Shown piece by piece: positions 1 through 12,300 of a stretch of 64,000 nucleotides of DNA (position 1 is its first letter; each line of letters begins with the position of its first letter). The stretch spans positions 35,664,753 to 35,728,752 of the forward strand of contig NC_068349.1 in the NCBI RefSeq assembly GCF_014633365.1, read 5' to 3'. Origin of the DNA: Diospyros lotus. Lineage: Eukaryota; Streptophyta; Magnoliopsida; Ericales; Ebenaceae. The position numbers and the translations under genes are program-made. The notes under the pieces are model-generated. The model was not told the DNA's origin. It did no database searches and saw nothing but the letters and a program-made list of their open reading frames with translations.

Positions 1-1755
1 GAGATATTTGAAATAAATGCAATGTTCTAAAATTTGCAAATGGGTGCAAAGGGATGAAGGTGACAATAAAGATGACCAAGTTTAAAGAATTTCCTCTTCA
101 CTAGGACCTTGAGCGGGGTAGAGCTAACAAAACACAAAGGTATTCCTCTTTTGGTTTTGGTTTTCATTGGCTCATGCATCTCCACGTCCCAGTAGGGATT
201 TAAAACCAACATCCTTTGAGACAACTCAAAGCTAACAGCTACGGGAGTAGTCTACCACCAATGTTAACAGTATGTTTCCACAGAAGAGAAAAAGATCATG
301 AGCCTCATCCATGTCCTTGTACCTGGAGGATCCACAACATAGGATACAACCATGCCAACCTCCAATTGGGCACTCAGCCACTCACTACACTTTCCCCAAA
401 GAACAAGGCTAAAGTACATGGTCCACACAATCCATGTAAATTTTCCACAAGGGTACCCAATCCAGTCATGGATTAATTAGGTCACACCAAGAGATCAATG
501 GGTTTAATGTAGATGGCATCATTGAGGGCTACTTCTACTAGGGTCTGGTTCTTGCATGAGTAGAGAGGTCAACATGACTTCAATCTTAATCTAATTCACC
601 TTTTTTACCAAAAGCCCGCATATACCTTAGATATCTTTTGACTTTTGTCCACCTCTAGTCTAGTGTTATTATTATAGTTTCAGTGTAGTATTTTAGATGT
701 TCTTAAAACTTATTTGATAGGAACTTCATAAATAATTTGAACTATATATGCCTACGAATATCATTTATTTGGTTAAAATTAATCTAATGATTCTAGGAAA
801 CCGAGAATTTACCCCAAATTTGCACACTTCAACATTTTCCATGAAATAACTTGTAAACATAAAACGTCTTAAATTATGCAGTAATTGAGGTTATAGGATG
901 CACTTTTTATTTCCACACACTTCCTGTGTTTGCAGAATTATTAGCATTTATGAAATACTCCCAAAACGTTTTCGAAATATTTCTATTTCCAAGCTCACTG
1001 AAACAACATAACGAACCTGGCTTCTATTAATAGTTTTACACAAAAAATATGAGGAAGTTTTATATAAATACAAGGTCGTTGAGGTTTTATGAGGAGTTTC
1101 ATTTTAGAATACATTGTTATATTTTTCTTTTAGTTCCTTAGTATTTTCTTCCATAAGATTTCTTTGGAGACCATAGCCCAGGTATCAAGCCACTTTTGCA
1201 TCCACCCACAACCAAATCTTATTGGGTCCATTTTGAAACAGAAACCTAGGGCACAAAAAGAAAAATCGTGAGAGAAGAAGAAAAGAACTAGCTCGATCTT
1301 ACTGAAAATGAAATGTAAATCAAAGTTACAAGAGGGAGAAGGCGTAGCTGAGTTTTATACTCAGCTAGCCTTAATAACAGATTGCTGTTGCAATCTATAA
1401 CAACCAAAACCACCTAAGTAACAGCCTAACTAACAAACCATTACTTATAACAATACAACAGCAATATATAAGCATTACAATTATCAACATCATAACATAA
1501 GTGAGGACTTCTACTCAAGCATTATGTTCTTCCACACATTTTCCACAGGGTACGTAACTTCTTCAAAGTAAAAGTAGTAGAAGCATAAAAAAAATAACAA
1601 ATAAAAGTCGTCCCAAATCATGAGGGCAATTGTTATTCATCTGGAAGCCAGGGCAAACAGAATGCTTGGCACAAATATACCAGGAAAAGAAGGAAACCTC
1701 ATGTGCGAAATGACCCCATTAAGAGTAACAATTACTCAACATTAAGAAAACATAC
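1..1755 (-). other. Intron 3 of the S-acyltransferase gene (open to left edge)
   Basis: No exon of the acyltransferase could be found here on the minus strand. About 1270-1510 reads like an LTR-type remnant (ends in ATCAACA, with an antisense TATA-rich stretch), but no target duplication could be matched, so its limits are uncertain. Positions 1677-1696 repeat exactly the 20 bases at 1752-1771, which contain the exon 3 splice donor. The rest is AT-rich with nothing recognisable. Confidence 0.5.
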
Positions 1756-3966
1756 CAGGAAAAGAAGGAAATACTTGTAGTTCAATGCACCAACACAATT
1801 GACAACCCACACACAGTGATGGTCCATCTTCAGCACACACCTGCCGCCTAGAAAAAGTTAATGTGTTCAACTTATTGTCTCTGAAACAATCAGGAAAGTT
1901 ACATCCTCAACAAGAACAGGGCATGCAAACTCACAAACTGAACAATGATGGCACCGGGGTGGTTTCAGTTGGTTGCACTTCCAACAAAACCAGATTCTTC
2001 GGTTTGTCGGGTCCACAGGCACAGTGCCATTGTACTCTGCCCCAGTCAATAGAGCAGTTTCACCTCTCTCCTCATCCAATACAGGCCTCCAGTTAGGTGG
2101 TACACTACCCGGATCAGTGAAGATAACAGTGAAGTAACTCCATAGCAACATCACCAACTGCGCAGTAATATGGCTATGGTTTTCAGGCTACCTTTAGGAT
2201 TAAATGAATTAGCAGCCACTTTCTGTTTTTTTGAAATAAAAGCAGAAACAAGGAACCTTATTGGCCAGATCTCAATTAATTGGAGAGCTCATATTACTAA
2301 AATAGTAAAGACTTCATTTTCTTGACAGAATCTCAAGCAAGTGAGCCAATTTATGGTGATATATCATCACCGCACCTTACCCTAACCAGGTTAGGGTCGG
2401 TGCAACAGTATTCATAATGTCAATTGACTTCTAAAAGTCACATTCACAATACAAACCCAATCAAAAAGAAAATAGTCACTAAGCTCTCCAATAAATTCAA
2501 TCCACTAGTAATTAATATAAGTCCAGTTGTAACTAATATACTTTCTAGACATAAACAAAGAAAGGCTATTAAATGTTGTTGTTATGTGTTTGTTTTCAAA
2601 ATTCTCTTCTTTTTTTTTTTTTTTGTGTGTGTGTGTGTTCACTCCCATTTTCTATTAAAAATATGAAAACGAAACATGTGTTTGATAACATTGGCATTTT
2701 TCAAAATTTTGAAAATAAAAACTGAAAATCATATTTCATAAAAATGTTGTTTATTTTATCAGATGATCAAATGTATGAAGAAAGTTATTTTATAGTGATA
2801 AAAATGCAGATTACCTACAGATTTTTTGGACTTTACTATCTCTTCTCTTCCTCCAGCTACCTACCCAACTAGGTCGCCAGTGACTATTCTTCTCCTTCTT
2901 TTTCAATGCTGATGAAGGCCCATCGAACTCTCACTAGCACCAAACCCAAAGTTGGGGTCCCCAATCCAAAAGAGAGAGGAGTGTGTGACTAAAAAAGGTG
3001 AACCTAGTGCACGAAGCTCCCACACTGCAGGCTTTGGAGAAGGTCAATCATATGCAGCCTTACCCATGCTTAGCAAAGAGGACGTTTCCTAACTTGAACC
3101 TGTGACCTCCGGGTCACAATGGAGCAAACCAATCAATGCACCAAGGGTGACCTTCAGTCAGAAGGGTGTGTGACTGATTGAAAATAAACGAAACAAAAAT
3201 ATAAGCACGGGAACAGCATTTGGTTGTTCTTTTTTTTTTTTTTTTTTTCCTTCACTTTTTTGGAATCGATCATAACACAGAAAACATCCTTTGTATTTTT
3301 ATCTTCACAAAAGTAAAACAGAAAAGTAAAAATTGGAAACAACAACAACATACCAAGCCTTTATTCCACTATGTGGAAATCTAAAAACTGAAATGACCAT
3401 AAAATCAAACGGGGTCTTAGAAACCTCCAGCAGAAATCTACTAGCCTAGAAACCAAAACATGAGATAAACAATAACCTTATTCCTTGCTTGCCAACTTCT
3501 AACTATACCTTAATCATCTCTTAAAGAACCTAAAGAATCTCGCAGACTTGAGAGCAATTCAAGAAATAAGCCAAATAACCTTCTCTTTTATGGCTTTAAA
3601 GAGCTTAATTTCCATAAAAACTGCACATAATCCCAATCCCACTTCTAAGTTCACAAGCCTCAACAAATAACTAACAATGCATGCAAACCTCGCAAGACAC
3701 ATAAATAAACCAATACCCAGAGAAAAACTGGAAATTCGGGAGAAGAGACTTACAAGAAAATGAAACAAGATGAAGACAACCAATGCAGTGAGAGAATAAA
3801 CAAGGCTGCCCTCGAACAAAGCCGGCCCATAAATGCACAAAACAACGGCGTAATAGGAGACACCGACGACGCAGAGAACCAATAGGATCAAGATGGAACC
3901 CATGGCCCGGAGGGCCGTGCAGAATTTAAACACATTCCAAGCCATCACAGCTCCGGATCTGTACAT
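1756..3966 (-). CDS. PAT14-like: DHHC-type protein S-acyltransferase (5' part, exons 1-3)
   Basis: Membrane enzyme that attaches palmitate to cysteines of target proteins, normally in Golgi, endosome or plasma membrane. Exons on the minus strand are 3966-3754, 2157-1935 and 1847-1756; every junction is GT-AG and the frame stays open for 176 residues. Residues about 22-45 and 57-80 are hydrophobic membrane spans. The DPG motif (FTDPG) is at 84-88. The cysteine-rich domain has Cys129, Cys132, Cys140, Cys143, Cys146 and Cys149, and the catalytic DHHC is at 154-157, followed by the start of the next membrane span (FLLFL). The start MYRSG matches the plant PAT13/14/15-type N-terminus as I recall it. 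The next exons (membrane spans 3-4, TTxE motif, C-terminus) are not found in positions 1-1755, so they lie off the left edge or are lost. Family assignment is firm; the exact paralogue is inferred. Confidence 0.9.
2991..3165 (-). mobile_element. Au-type SINE with 10-bp target duplication
   Basis: tRNA-derived short retroelement on the minus strand inside the first intron of the acyltransferase gene. It carries an RNA polymerase III B-box (GGTTCAAGT, complement of 3092-3100), the Au-like body (AAGGCTGC..., GTGCACTAGG) and a 3' run of six T (AAAAAA at 2991-2996 on the plus strand). It is flanked by perfect 10-bp repeats GTGTGTGACT at 2981-2990 and 3166-3175. Au SINEs are widespread in flowering plants and end in a T-run rather than poly(A). 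Family assignment is from remembered consensus, not alignment. Confidence 0.82.
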
Positions 3967-4089
3967 GAAAATTCAAAAACAGAAAATGCCCAACAAAGGA
4001 AGTATTTTTCTGTATATATAAAGAATCTTTGTGGGTTTCTTCTATGGGGTTTCGTGGATTCCAGAGATTGGATTGGAAAGCGTGTTTAG

Positions 4090-4113
4090 GAAGAAGAAGA
4101 AGAAGAAGAAGAG
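4090..4113. repeat. (GAA)n microsatellite upstream of the acyltransferase start
   Basis: About eight GAA units lie 125-150 bases upstream of the minus-strand ATG at 3966, probably in the 5' UTR or core promoter. They read (TTC)n on the coding strand. Confidence 0.8.
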
Positions 4114-4139
4114 AAAATATAGAAGAATGAAGCGGCGGG

Positions 4140-6452
4140 GGAGATCAGATTTTAAGGCTGCGTTTAGATACTTTCTTTTTATAATTTTTTATTTATTTTC
4201 TTAATTATTGTTGAGGACTTGAAAAATTAATCCTAGGTTCAAATTAAAATACATTTTTATTTAATATATTATATAAAAAGGAAAATATCAATTTTAAAAT
4301 TCCAATAAAAAATCATATTAATAGAATTATTAATATTTTAATATTAAAACAATATTATAAATAATAAAATAATGCACTGCATACCATTTGAACACATATA
4401 TTGCAAATTACTAATTTTGACATATTGGTATAAAACTCTTGATTCAAATTCAAAAGGGTTATCTATATTATTTTCTTATTGGTATAAAGATATCAGGAAT
4501 GTTACTTGGTCACTCATAGTGATCAATATTGCACAGATACGATATGAATACTGGACACGACAAAAATAAAAAAAATTAGGACATGATGATATAATTGATG
4601 TGCTAATATTTCTTACATATATTTTTATACCATTTTTACTTAATTTTATGCTTAGTTCTCATGCTTTTATATGTTTTTTTAATTAATTTTAAGTAATTTA
4701 TCATGTTGACAACATTTTAAGAAAAAGTGATAAAGAATAACAAAAATTATGGATTTCCATTGCTCAAGGGTTTGATTAAAACTAAAAGTTGCACTAATTG
4801 AAATTTTGAAAAATTATAGAAAAAATATATGTGAAAGCTTGATATGCCTACTTTTCTAAGCTTCAAACCGTACATAAATTCAATTTTTTTTATAGAAAAT
4901 TATAATTGTTAGAGTGATAAAATGTCAAAATTGTCAAAAAAACCTTTGTTACCTACGAAATTTTCTTTTCATAATTTTTCCCAGGATATGTTGATCTGTA
5001 GATTAATTAATGGGTTTTTTAATGGTTATTAGAGCTACCTATTTTATGAAGAATTAGGCCCAATTTGATCAAATAAGTCTAGCCCAAAAATCTAATCAAA
5101 TTAAGCTTATATATTAAATTGTAATTATTGATATTTTAAGGGATTATTTTGCATTTTTCCTTGACTATGGGATGTAAATTTTTGAGTGGGCACGACTAGC
5201 ATGAAACATGGAGAAGGAAATTATGAAGTAAAACATAGAGGAGGAAATTAGGGAAGTATGGTATGGTTGACCAATGTTTTAAGGAGAAAATTAAGAAAAA
5301 TAAAAGATGAATAAATATAAAAAGATAATGAATGTTGAAAAATTGAAGAAGTTAGACGTGAGAGAACTTGAAGGATTGGATAATTTTTGGTGAATAATTT
5401 CTTATATTTCCTTCAAAGATTAATGACAACATTTTTTGATGAGAAAATTCTGCACATCAAAAGAGTTTTTTTTATCTTCTTTTATTTTCTTTAAATTATA
5501 TATTTATGTTATTTTATTTTGTTATGAATTTTGTTATTTGTAATATGAACTAAACTCCGTAAGTTGGATATTTTGATGTAACTTAAATATGATAATTTGA
5601 TTTTCATATATTGATTTTCTTTCTTAAAGCAAGTGTTTATTATTACACTTAATGTTATCAATTTTTTGATCAATATTTGATTGATATGTTGATATAGATT
5701 TAGATCGGATGAAAAAATTTATAACTTAATCTCGATAATAAACACTACAAGAATATAATTGGAACGAAAGTAAAAATTTGACTTGTGCGATTAATTATCT
5801 TTGCATAAATAATTAATTTTAGATTGTCAATTATTTAAATTAAATTAGATTATTTAGGTGAGATTGAAATATCCTAGCTAGTGCTCTCCAAAACTTGAAC
5901 TTCTTTATATTTATTTTTGTGTTATTATTTCACTTTATTTTCTTAAATTAATTAATTCATCATTTAATTAATTATTTACATAATATTTGAGTTAATATAA
6001 ATTTGATAATTATCAATCGATCATTGTGGGAACGATATTCTTACTTATTACTTTATTACTTGTGCGATCCATATATTTATGAAAAATGGCTAAACAATAT
6101 ATACGCACACACATATTATGTTATTATTATTCTTATCTAATTATTAAATTCACAAATTAAAATTCTACACAATTTTACAAATAATTAAAATAGTTACTAA
6201 AAGAATTCATCATTAAATCCACCTAATAATATAAAATATAAATTATTTATCAAATTCTAAAATCACAAGAATTGTACAATCGCCTAAGTGGTGTGGGGAA
6301 TTAGTGGTGAGTCACAGACGAAAGGGACAAAGTAAGAGGAACACAATAACGACAAGTCACAAGAAGATATGGGTCGTTAGAAGCCACTTAGATATAAGAG
6401 GGAAGAAAACAAAGAAAACGAAAGAAGAAGAAAAAAAAAAATCAACGGTGAA
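4140..6452. other. AT-rich intergenic region
   Basis: No coding exon, RNA gene or clear transposon end was recognised. The stretch is strongly AT-rich with frequent stops in all frames. Short reading frames in it (for example 4372-4569) show no family motif. Confidence 0.6.
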
Positions 6453-7165
6453 CAAAGTCTGCTCAACAGAGTTGGGGGGCCTTAGACAAAAAGATTTGTT
6501 GAGGTTTTTTAGTATTAATTTTTTTTATAAAAAAATAAATAATACATTTTTTTTCATAAATATTTCATCATTTTATTAAATAAAAAAAGTTAAAATTCAA
6601 TCAACTACAAAATATAATAATCTCTTAACGATAATAAATTTCCAACTAAAATATAATGTTTCAGAGATAAGAAAGAAAAGCCAAACAACTTATAACAATA
6701 AATAAAAAAAAACAAAACTAATTTTTCTTGAAAGTCTAAGAAAATCAGTGCGAGTAAAAAATTATACATTCATGATTATCTTATAGAGAAAAACAAAACA
6801 TAACATTAAACTGATAGTATTAAAGGATAAAATTCACCAATAACAACTTTTCATTCTACAAATATGTGTTGAACTATGTTCACCTTTATATAAAATTAAA
6901 TTTTATTTCATTTTGAGATACAAAATTGTTGATTAAATTTCTATAATCAAGTTTATCTAATAAATCATGGATTTTATGGGGAACACCACATCAGCAACGG
7001 TTAAAAAATGGAAAATGGTGAAGGAAGCTAAAAAAATTTAAAATATTTTATATTTAATTTTTAATAAAAATATATATAAATATTATAAATTTCTAAAATC
7101 TGGGGCCTTCCAATTTTGGGGCTTAATGCCATGGCATAAATGGCTTAAGAGTCAAGCCGACCCTA
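6453..7165. mobile_element. Decayed non-autonomous hAT-type element
   Basis: A 713-bp AT-rich unit flanked by perfect 8-bp direct repeats ACGGTGAA (6445-6452 and 7166-7173), the duplication size of hAT transposons. The ends form a degenerate inverted repeat: left CAAAGTCTGCTCAAC against right (complement) TAGGGTCGGCTTGAC. Just inside are GGGGGGCCTTAGAC on the left and GGGGCTTAATGCC on the right. No transposase remains. The assignment rests on duplication length and end similarity only. Confidence 0.55.
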
Positions 7166-7520
7166 ACGGTGAAGAACGACCGAATACGATCGACAACGAC
7201 GAGTTGTTGCGGTAAGGGGGTGTCCATCTAGGGTTTGGCTTATGCTTAGAGTCTAATTTTCTTACTATATTATATTATATATAATATATACATGAAATAT
7301 GCGTGTTTAGTATTTCTTTATTTTTTTATTATAAGAGTGTGTGAGACACTGTCAGTGTCGCATCAGTCACTATGTCCGTGTCTGACACAACATGAAAACT
7401 ATATTTAATTATAAATTGATATATTCATGCTATATAAATAGTGATATTTTATATGACACTCCTTTGTTTATATGAAAAATGCTAGAAAGCCTGATGGAAT
7501 TATCGACAGGCTTATTGAAA

Positions 7521-7890
7521 GGGGTCAAAAAGATTCAAATGCCCACCTTCACCTCTCTCCCATGGTTGTTTTGCAGAACCCTCGCCTCCCTTCTTTTTGT
7601 CTTCTTTGGGCGACCGTCGACTGCTGCGCCTTGCCTCACCTTGCTCGTTGTCGCGCCTAGCCTGGCTTGGCTGACTGTCGCTGCAACCAGCGATGGTCGG
7701 CAAGGCGACGATGCTGGCGGCGAGGCGCGACAACAAGCAAGGTAAGGCGAGGCGAGGTGGTCGACAATTGTCCGGAGAAGACAGAGAGGAAGGAACGAGG
7801 GCTTTGCATGCAGGCACGGGAGGGAAAAAAGAGAGAGGAGAGATGCGAGGGATTGGCTGTGCAGTGGAGGGTATTTTGGTCTTTTTAACC
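7521..7890. repeat. Foldback (long inverted-repeat) element
   Basis: A GC-rich island in AT-rich DNA. The left half (7521-7658) is approximately the reverse complement of the right half (7723-7890). Outer ends read GGGGTCAAAAAGA and, in complement, GGTTAAAAAGACC. The inner arms 7617-7658 and 7723-7764 match at most positions, and about 64 bases form the loop. Overlapping reading frames on both strands are a by-product of the palindrome. Probably a foldback MITE or hairpin locus; no target duplication was identified. Confidence 0.65.
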
Positions 7891-8450
7891 TTATTTTGTA
7901 AGTTTATCTGTGAGATTGTCTGACCCTCTAATAGAACTCTTGTTTATATATTGTGTACTTGCATTGTTAGACCCACAATATAATATATTAATATAAAGAT
8001 AAGAGTGTTTCAAGAATTAATTAACCAATTATAAAGTTTTTAACACTTATTTAATATGTATTTTTCTTTAATTAATAAACTTCACATACTATTTATTAAG
8101 ATATATCTAAATTGCATCGATTATTTTTATATTTTTTAAAAATAACACATACGAAAGAATCGGGGTTTCGTTCGAAAACTGATATCGAATTAAAATGGGA
8201 TTTTTATATTTTTTAATAATAAAAGAGGTGATTATTTTTTAAAAAAATATAAAAATAATTAATATAATTTAGTCCAACTTTTAAGATAATTATGAATTTT
8301 ATTTTTTATTAATTAAAAAAAGAAGAGGACTAGAGAATTTTGAAGGACAGGGGTAGATGGAAGCAGAGAGATACCCACCACAAAGAGCAATGGGGGTTGC
8401 TGATGCATGGACGAAGTCTGTTTGAAATGCCCATTTCCATTTGATAGCTT

Positions 8451-8454
<4 letters not shown>
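7891..8454 (+). promoter_or_regulatory. Upstream region of the reductase gene
   Basis: AT-rich sequence followed by more mixed sequence from about 8330, just before the (GA)n tract. It should hold the promoter of the reductase by position. No individual TATA box or operator is clear enough to name. Confidence 0.35.

Positions 8455-8486
<32 letters not shown>
8455..8486. repeat. (GA)16 microsatellite in the reductase 5' UTR
   Basis: Uninterrupted AG repeat ending 8 bases before the ATG at 8495. GA tracts in plant 5' UTRs are known binding sites for BPC/GAGA-binding proteins; a regulatory role here is inference. Confidence 0.9.
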
Positions 8487-8489
<3 letters not shown>

Positions 8490-8494
8490 TGGAG

Positions 8495-10915
8495 ATGGAA
8501 GGGGAAGATAAGGGGGTTGTGTGTGTAACAGGTGGCACAGGGTACGTTGCATCATGGCTGATCATGAGGCTGCTCCGCCATGGCTATACAGTTAGGGCTA
8601 CCATCAGATCTTACTCTGGTAAGCTGCCTTTACCCGTACCCACAGAAACCAAGCTCTTAAATTTGATGATTTCATCGACCTGATTGATGATGGTTCAACT
8701 CAGCCCTGTGCTGCTCAATCTAAGCTACTTTTCAGCCAAATTGATTGGGAGCCTAATTCTGAAGATGAGGCTCCAACAACTCTAGTTTGGTTTGATTTCT
8801 CACATCCATTTTACTGAAAAGGGCTGCCGCTGCAGTTGTAGAACAGCCTTAGCTGTTGAGAGCCCTGGTAGTAACTGTAAGATTGCTACTTCATAATTGG
8901 CTGGTCATGGGCTGTGAGTTTTAGAGACAATTTATTTCCAAAGCAAGAATGAGTTTGTGCACAGAAACATCTCTTCCGACCCTCAAAACATCAGGGGATG
9001 TCTTAGAAGGGAAATCCATTTTGTGTAGATTTTCTTTACAGTAATCTTGTGAAGATGTCTTTTTCCCTATGGAGGGTCATTTTGTTCAGAACTGAAAGCA
9101 TACGAAAAGGGATTTTCTTACAGAAAACCATCCAAAATGATGCGTTTATTTGTGATGCTTTTACTTGAAACCAAATTCTTCATTGTTTTCACCCAAAATT
9201 CCATGCCATTCTGTTGGAGATTTTCTTTGTTTAGTGATTTGAAGGTTCTCACTTTTTAAATATCATTGTCTTTTCAGTCTAGATAACGGTCATTACTTAC
9301 AGACAAGAGCAATACTGCAATTCTTCTGGCTCTCTCCGTCAAAACAGAGTCTAATTCCAGCTTACAACTGACATTTCTGCACCAATGTTAGTATCAAGTT
9401 CAAAGTTGGGAGATACTAAAGCTTCCCATTGTGTGATTTTCTGATCAGACAGTCATAGAGACATCAGCTACCTAACAAACCTACCAGGAGGGTCAGAGAG
9501 GCTCCAAATCGTCAGTGCAGATCTCAACCGGCCAGAGACTTTTGATGGAGTTGTCAGAGGATGCACTGGAGTCTTTCATGTTGCTCACCCTGTTGGCTTT
9601 GAAGAGAGAGTACCTGAACAAGTCACGAATGAGAGAGCAATCACCGCAACCATAGGCCTTCTACGGGCCTGCCTCAACTCGAAGACAGTGAAGCGAGTCG
9701 TGTACACCTCAAGTGCTTTCACTGTGTTGTACAGTGACAAGATCTCGGGCATAATTGATGAGAGTAATTGGACAGATGTAGACTTTGTTAGAGCTCAAAA
9801 TCCTTTTGGAGCTGCATACATAATTTCCAAGACATTAGCTGAAAAGGCAGCCCTGGACTTCGCTGCAGCTCATGGTTTAGACCTTGTATCGTTGGTTCCT
9901 CCCATGATCATTGGCCCCTATCTCTGTCCCCGTATGCCCGGTTCGCTATATACTGCACTGGCTATGATTTTTGGTATGTTTTTTCTATGCATCTTGCTGA
10001 TGGAAAACTAATTCAATAATGCAATGAGGTATTTCTTAGCATTTTCAAATCGACTTGTTTGAAAGCAATTCATTTCTGCAATATTTCGATAAATTGAAGA
10101 AGGCCTACTTTTACTTATTTCAGCTAATGTACAAGAATGTGGAACACTGGTTACTAGATTAGATGTTTAGCTATTTTACATCCATATGGTTGAAAGCAAT
10201 TGAATTGTGCACTATTCCAGTAAAACAAAAACTTGGCGAGAGAATAGGTATGATGTTAGTTTTAAGAGCCTTACAAAAGATAAAGCCATAGATAGAAATG
10301 ACTGGCGTGCTAAACATTCATGTAGTGGTGTATGGGCTTGATGTGTTGTTGTCACACATTTTGTTACTCATCTCGGTGATGTAGAAATCGAGCAGCCTGC
10401 CATTTGGGGAGCTGGGGAAGGCTAGATGTGTGCAGCATTCTTATTAATGAACCAATGTAAATGTCTTTATAGCGATTCCTACTTAATGCAGGCGATGAGA
10501 AACAGTACGCGCATCTCTCTAAAACTTCAATGGTACATGTGGACGATGTAGCAAGTGCACATATCTTCCTTCTTGAGCATCCCGATGCAAAAGGGAGGTA
10601 CATTTGTTCCTCCCTCGAAGTGACGATTCATATGGTATCTGAGTTTCTGTCAACTAAATACCCCGAGTATTCGATACCTAAGCCTGAGTAAGTTAAAATT
10701 TGTTTCAATTTCATTCGATTTTTCTCCAGTTCCTGGAGAATGATGGTCATGATCAGCATCCATTTATCTGCAGCTCTTTGAAGGGAATTGAAGAATCCAA
10801 GCATCCTGGCCTCTCATCAAAGAAGCTATTGGATTCTGGTTTCAAGTTCAAGTATGGCTTTGAAGAAATGTTTGATGGTGCAATTCAATGCTGCAAAGAG
10901 AAGGGTTTTATTTAG
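8495..10915 (+). CDS. NADPH-dependent reductase, vestitone/dihydroflavonol reductase-like
   Basis: Extended short-chain dehydrogenase of the DFR/CCR/vestitone reductase family, which reduces a carbonyl of phenylpropanoid, flavonoid or brassinosteroid-type substrates in the cytosol. Exons are 8495-8618, 9449-9973, 10492-10687 and 10774-10915; all introns are GT-AG and the joined frame gives 328 residues, close to the 326 of vestitone reductase. The Rossmann motif TGGTGYVAS is at 12-20 and the RATIRS NADP-binding segment follows strand 2. Catalytic Ser is at 129/130 (VVYTSS), with Tyr165 and Lys169 in [13 protein letters not shown] and the C-terminal [17 protein letters not shown] and CCKEKGFI are typical of the vestitone reductase-like/BEN1 subgroup as recalled. 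The first in-frame ATG after the (GA)n tract is used because it gives the normal N-terminus. It appears complete and functional; the substrate cannot be read from sequence. Confidence 0.94.
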
Positions 10916-12300
10916 CATTTCAATGTGTTTTTGCAGTCTTCAATGTGTAAGAATGATTCTCTATTTGTAAGAATTTATTATTTATCCATGTAGTTTGCTA
11001 ATTAGGTATTGCTATACAAACAAAATCAATCGAAGTTTGCCTTAATGATTATGTTAAAGAGAATTTCGATTATGAGGTTTAATGAGAGTCCACCATTGAA
11101 ATTAAAACGAAAGCTTATAGCCTATAAAAAAAAAATTAAAACCGATCCAAAATTAAAAATATGTTGGAAGTTTTATTTTATTTTGGTAATTTTTCAAATT
11201 TATACGAATTGTTCTTAATTTGACCCGTGTAGATTTGATTTGTTGTTATTTTTATATATAAATAAAGTAGCGATTCTTTAGTTATAATTTAAATATTTTT
11301 TTTATTATTATTACAAGGTATGATTTATTTTTTAAGTTTTATTCTCCCATAATAATAATGAATTTTCAAAATATCGTATTTAAAGACTAAAACATTTGTC
11401 AACAAAACTCAATTCTTTTAAATTGTTTAATATAGAAATTAAAAATATGATTCTCGTAAATATAATTAGAGGGGTGGACGTAAAATATGTACTCGTAAAA
11501 AAAATTAAATAAAATTTATAGGGCCACGTTTAATAATTGTAATTTTGACAAAATTTTAAACAAAATAAGTTTTAGTATAATAATAAAATTAAGAGTGAAT
11601 AACATTTCAGTTAAACTAAAATAGGAGAATTGAATCAGTAAAAATTGATGATTCAATTCAATTCAAGTTGTAGGTCAATTTAATTCGATTTACAAGTTTG
11701 ATAATTTCAGTTCGACTCGGTCTTCATATTGAAAACAATTGAACTGATCAAAATATAAAAAATACTCAATTTTGGCACTTTGTTATTTCACTTTTTTTAT
11801 TATTTGTTTTCTTTCTATTTTTCTTGTCGGTTTGGTTTTCAATTTTTCGATTTGTTCACTTTGATAATCTATTCGATAAGTTCAATTTGGTTTTTGACAC
11901 AAATCTAGTTTATTCGATTTGAGCAATTCGATCAGTTTAGTAATCAAATCGATTGAATACTCACCTCAAATAAAATAATTTAAGAAATTAATTATCATTT
12001 AGTGAGTTTAAATTTTGTTAACATAGTTATTTTTTATTTTTTAAATAAAATATATAAAAAATATTAAAAAATACTTTATTAACAAAATTTCATAACATGA
12101 TATTTTCTTATATAATAATAAATTATAATTATTTATATGTGAAATTAAGTATAAATTTCTATATACTGATCTTACGTGAATCGTGATTATTGAATTTTAT
12201 CGTATATCCAATCAAGTTTATTTGTAGTTATGGTTTTTTTTTATAATGAATTGCAAACTATTTTATATATTATTATTATTTTATTTTCTAAAACCAAAAC
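10916..12300. other. AT-rich intergenic region with a possible MITE
   Basis: Intergenic DNA between the reductase and the Sec1 gene. About 11592-11966 resembles a decayed hAT-type MITE: the left end GAGTGAATA and the complement of the right end GGTGAGTATTC are similar, and the interior is rich in AATTCGATTT-like words. No clean target duplication was found. The rest is AT-rich with nothing recognisable. Confidence 0.4.

Noticed and set aside
216..476. 86-codon plus-strand frame near the left edge
   Set aside because: No recognisable domain on either strand and no link to the acyltransferase gene.
1196..1510. Possible second solo LTR in the acyltransferase intron
   Set aside because: It ends in ATCAACA but no matching start with a target duplication could be found; kept only as a remark.
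3085..3105. tRNA-like B-box
   Set aside because: Part of the SINE; no cloverleaf-forming tRNA gene can be drawn around it.
7472..7923. Overlapping reading frames on both strands of up to 101 codons
   Set aside because: They come from the GC-rich foldback structure; no family motif, no splice signals, mirror-image composition.
8299..8565. 88-codon minus-strand frame and the longer plus-strand start at 8441
   Set aside because: Both run through the (GA)n repeat; the family N-terminus begins at the ATG at 8495.
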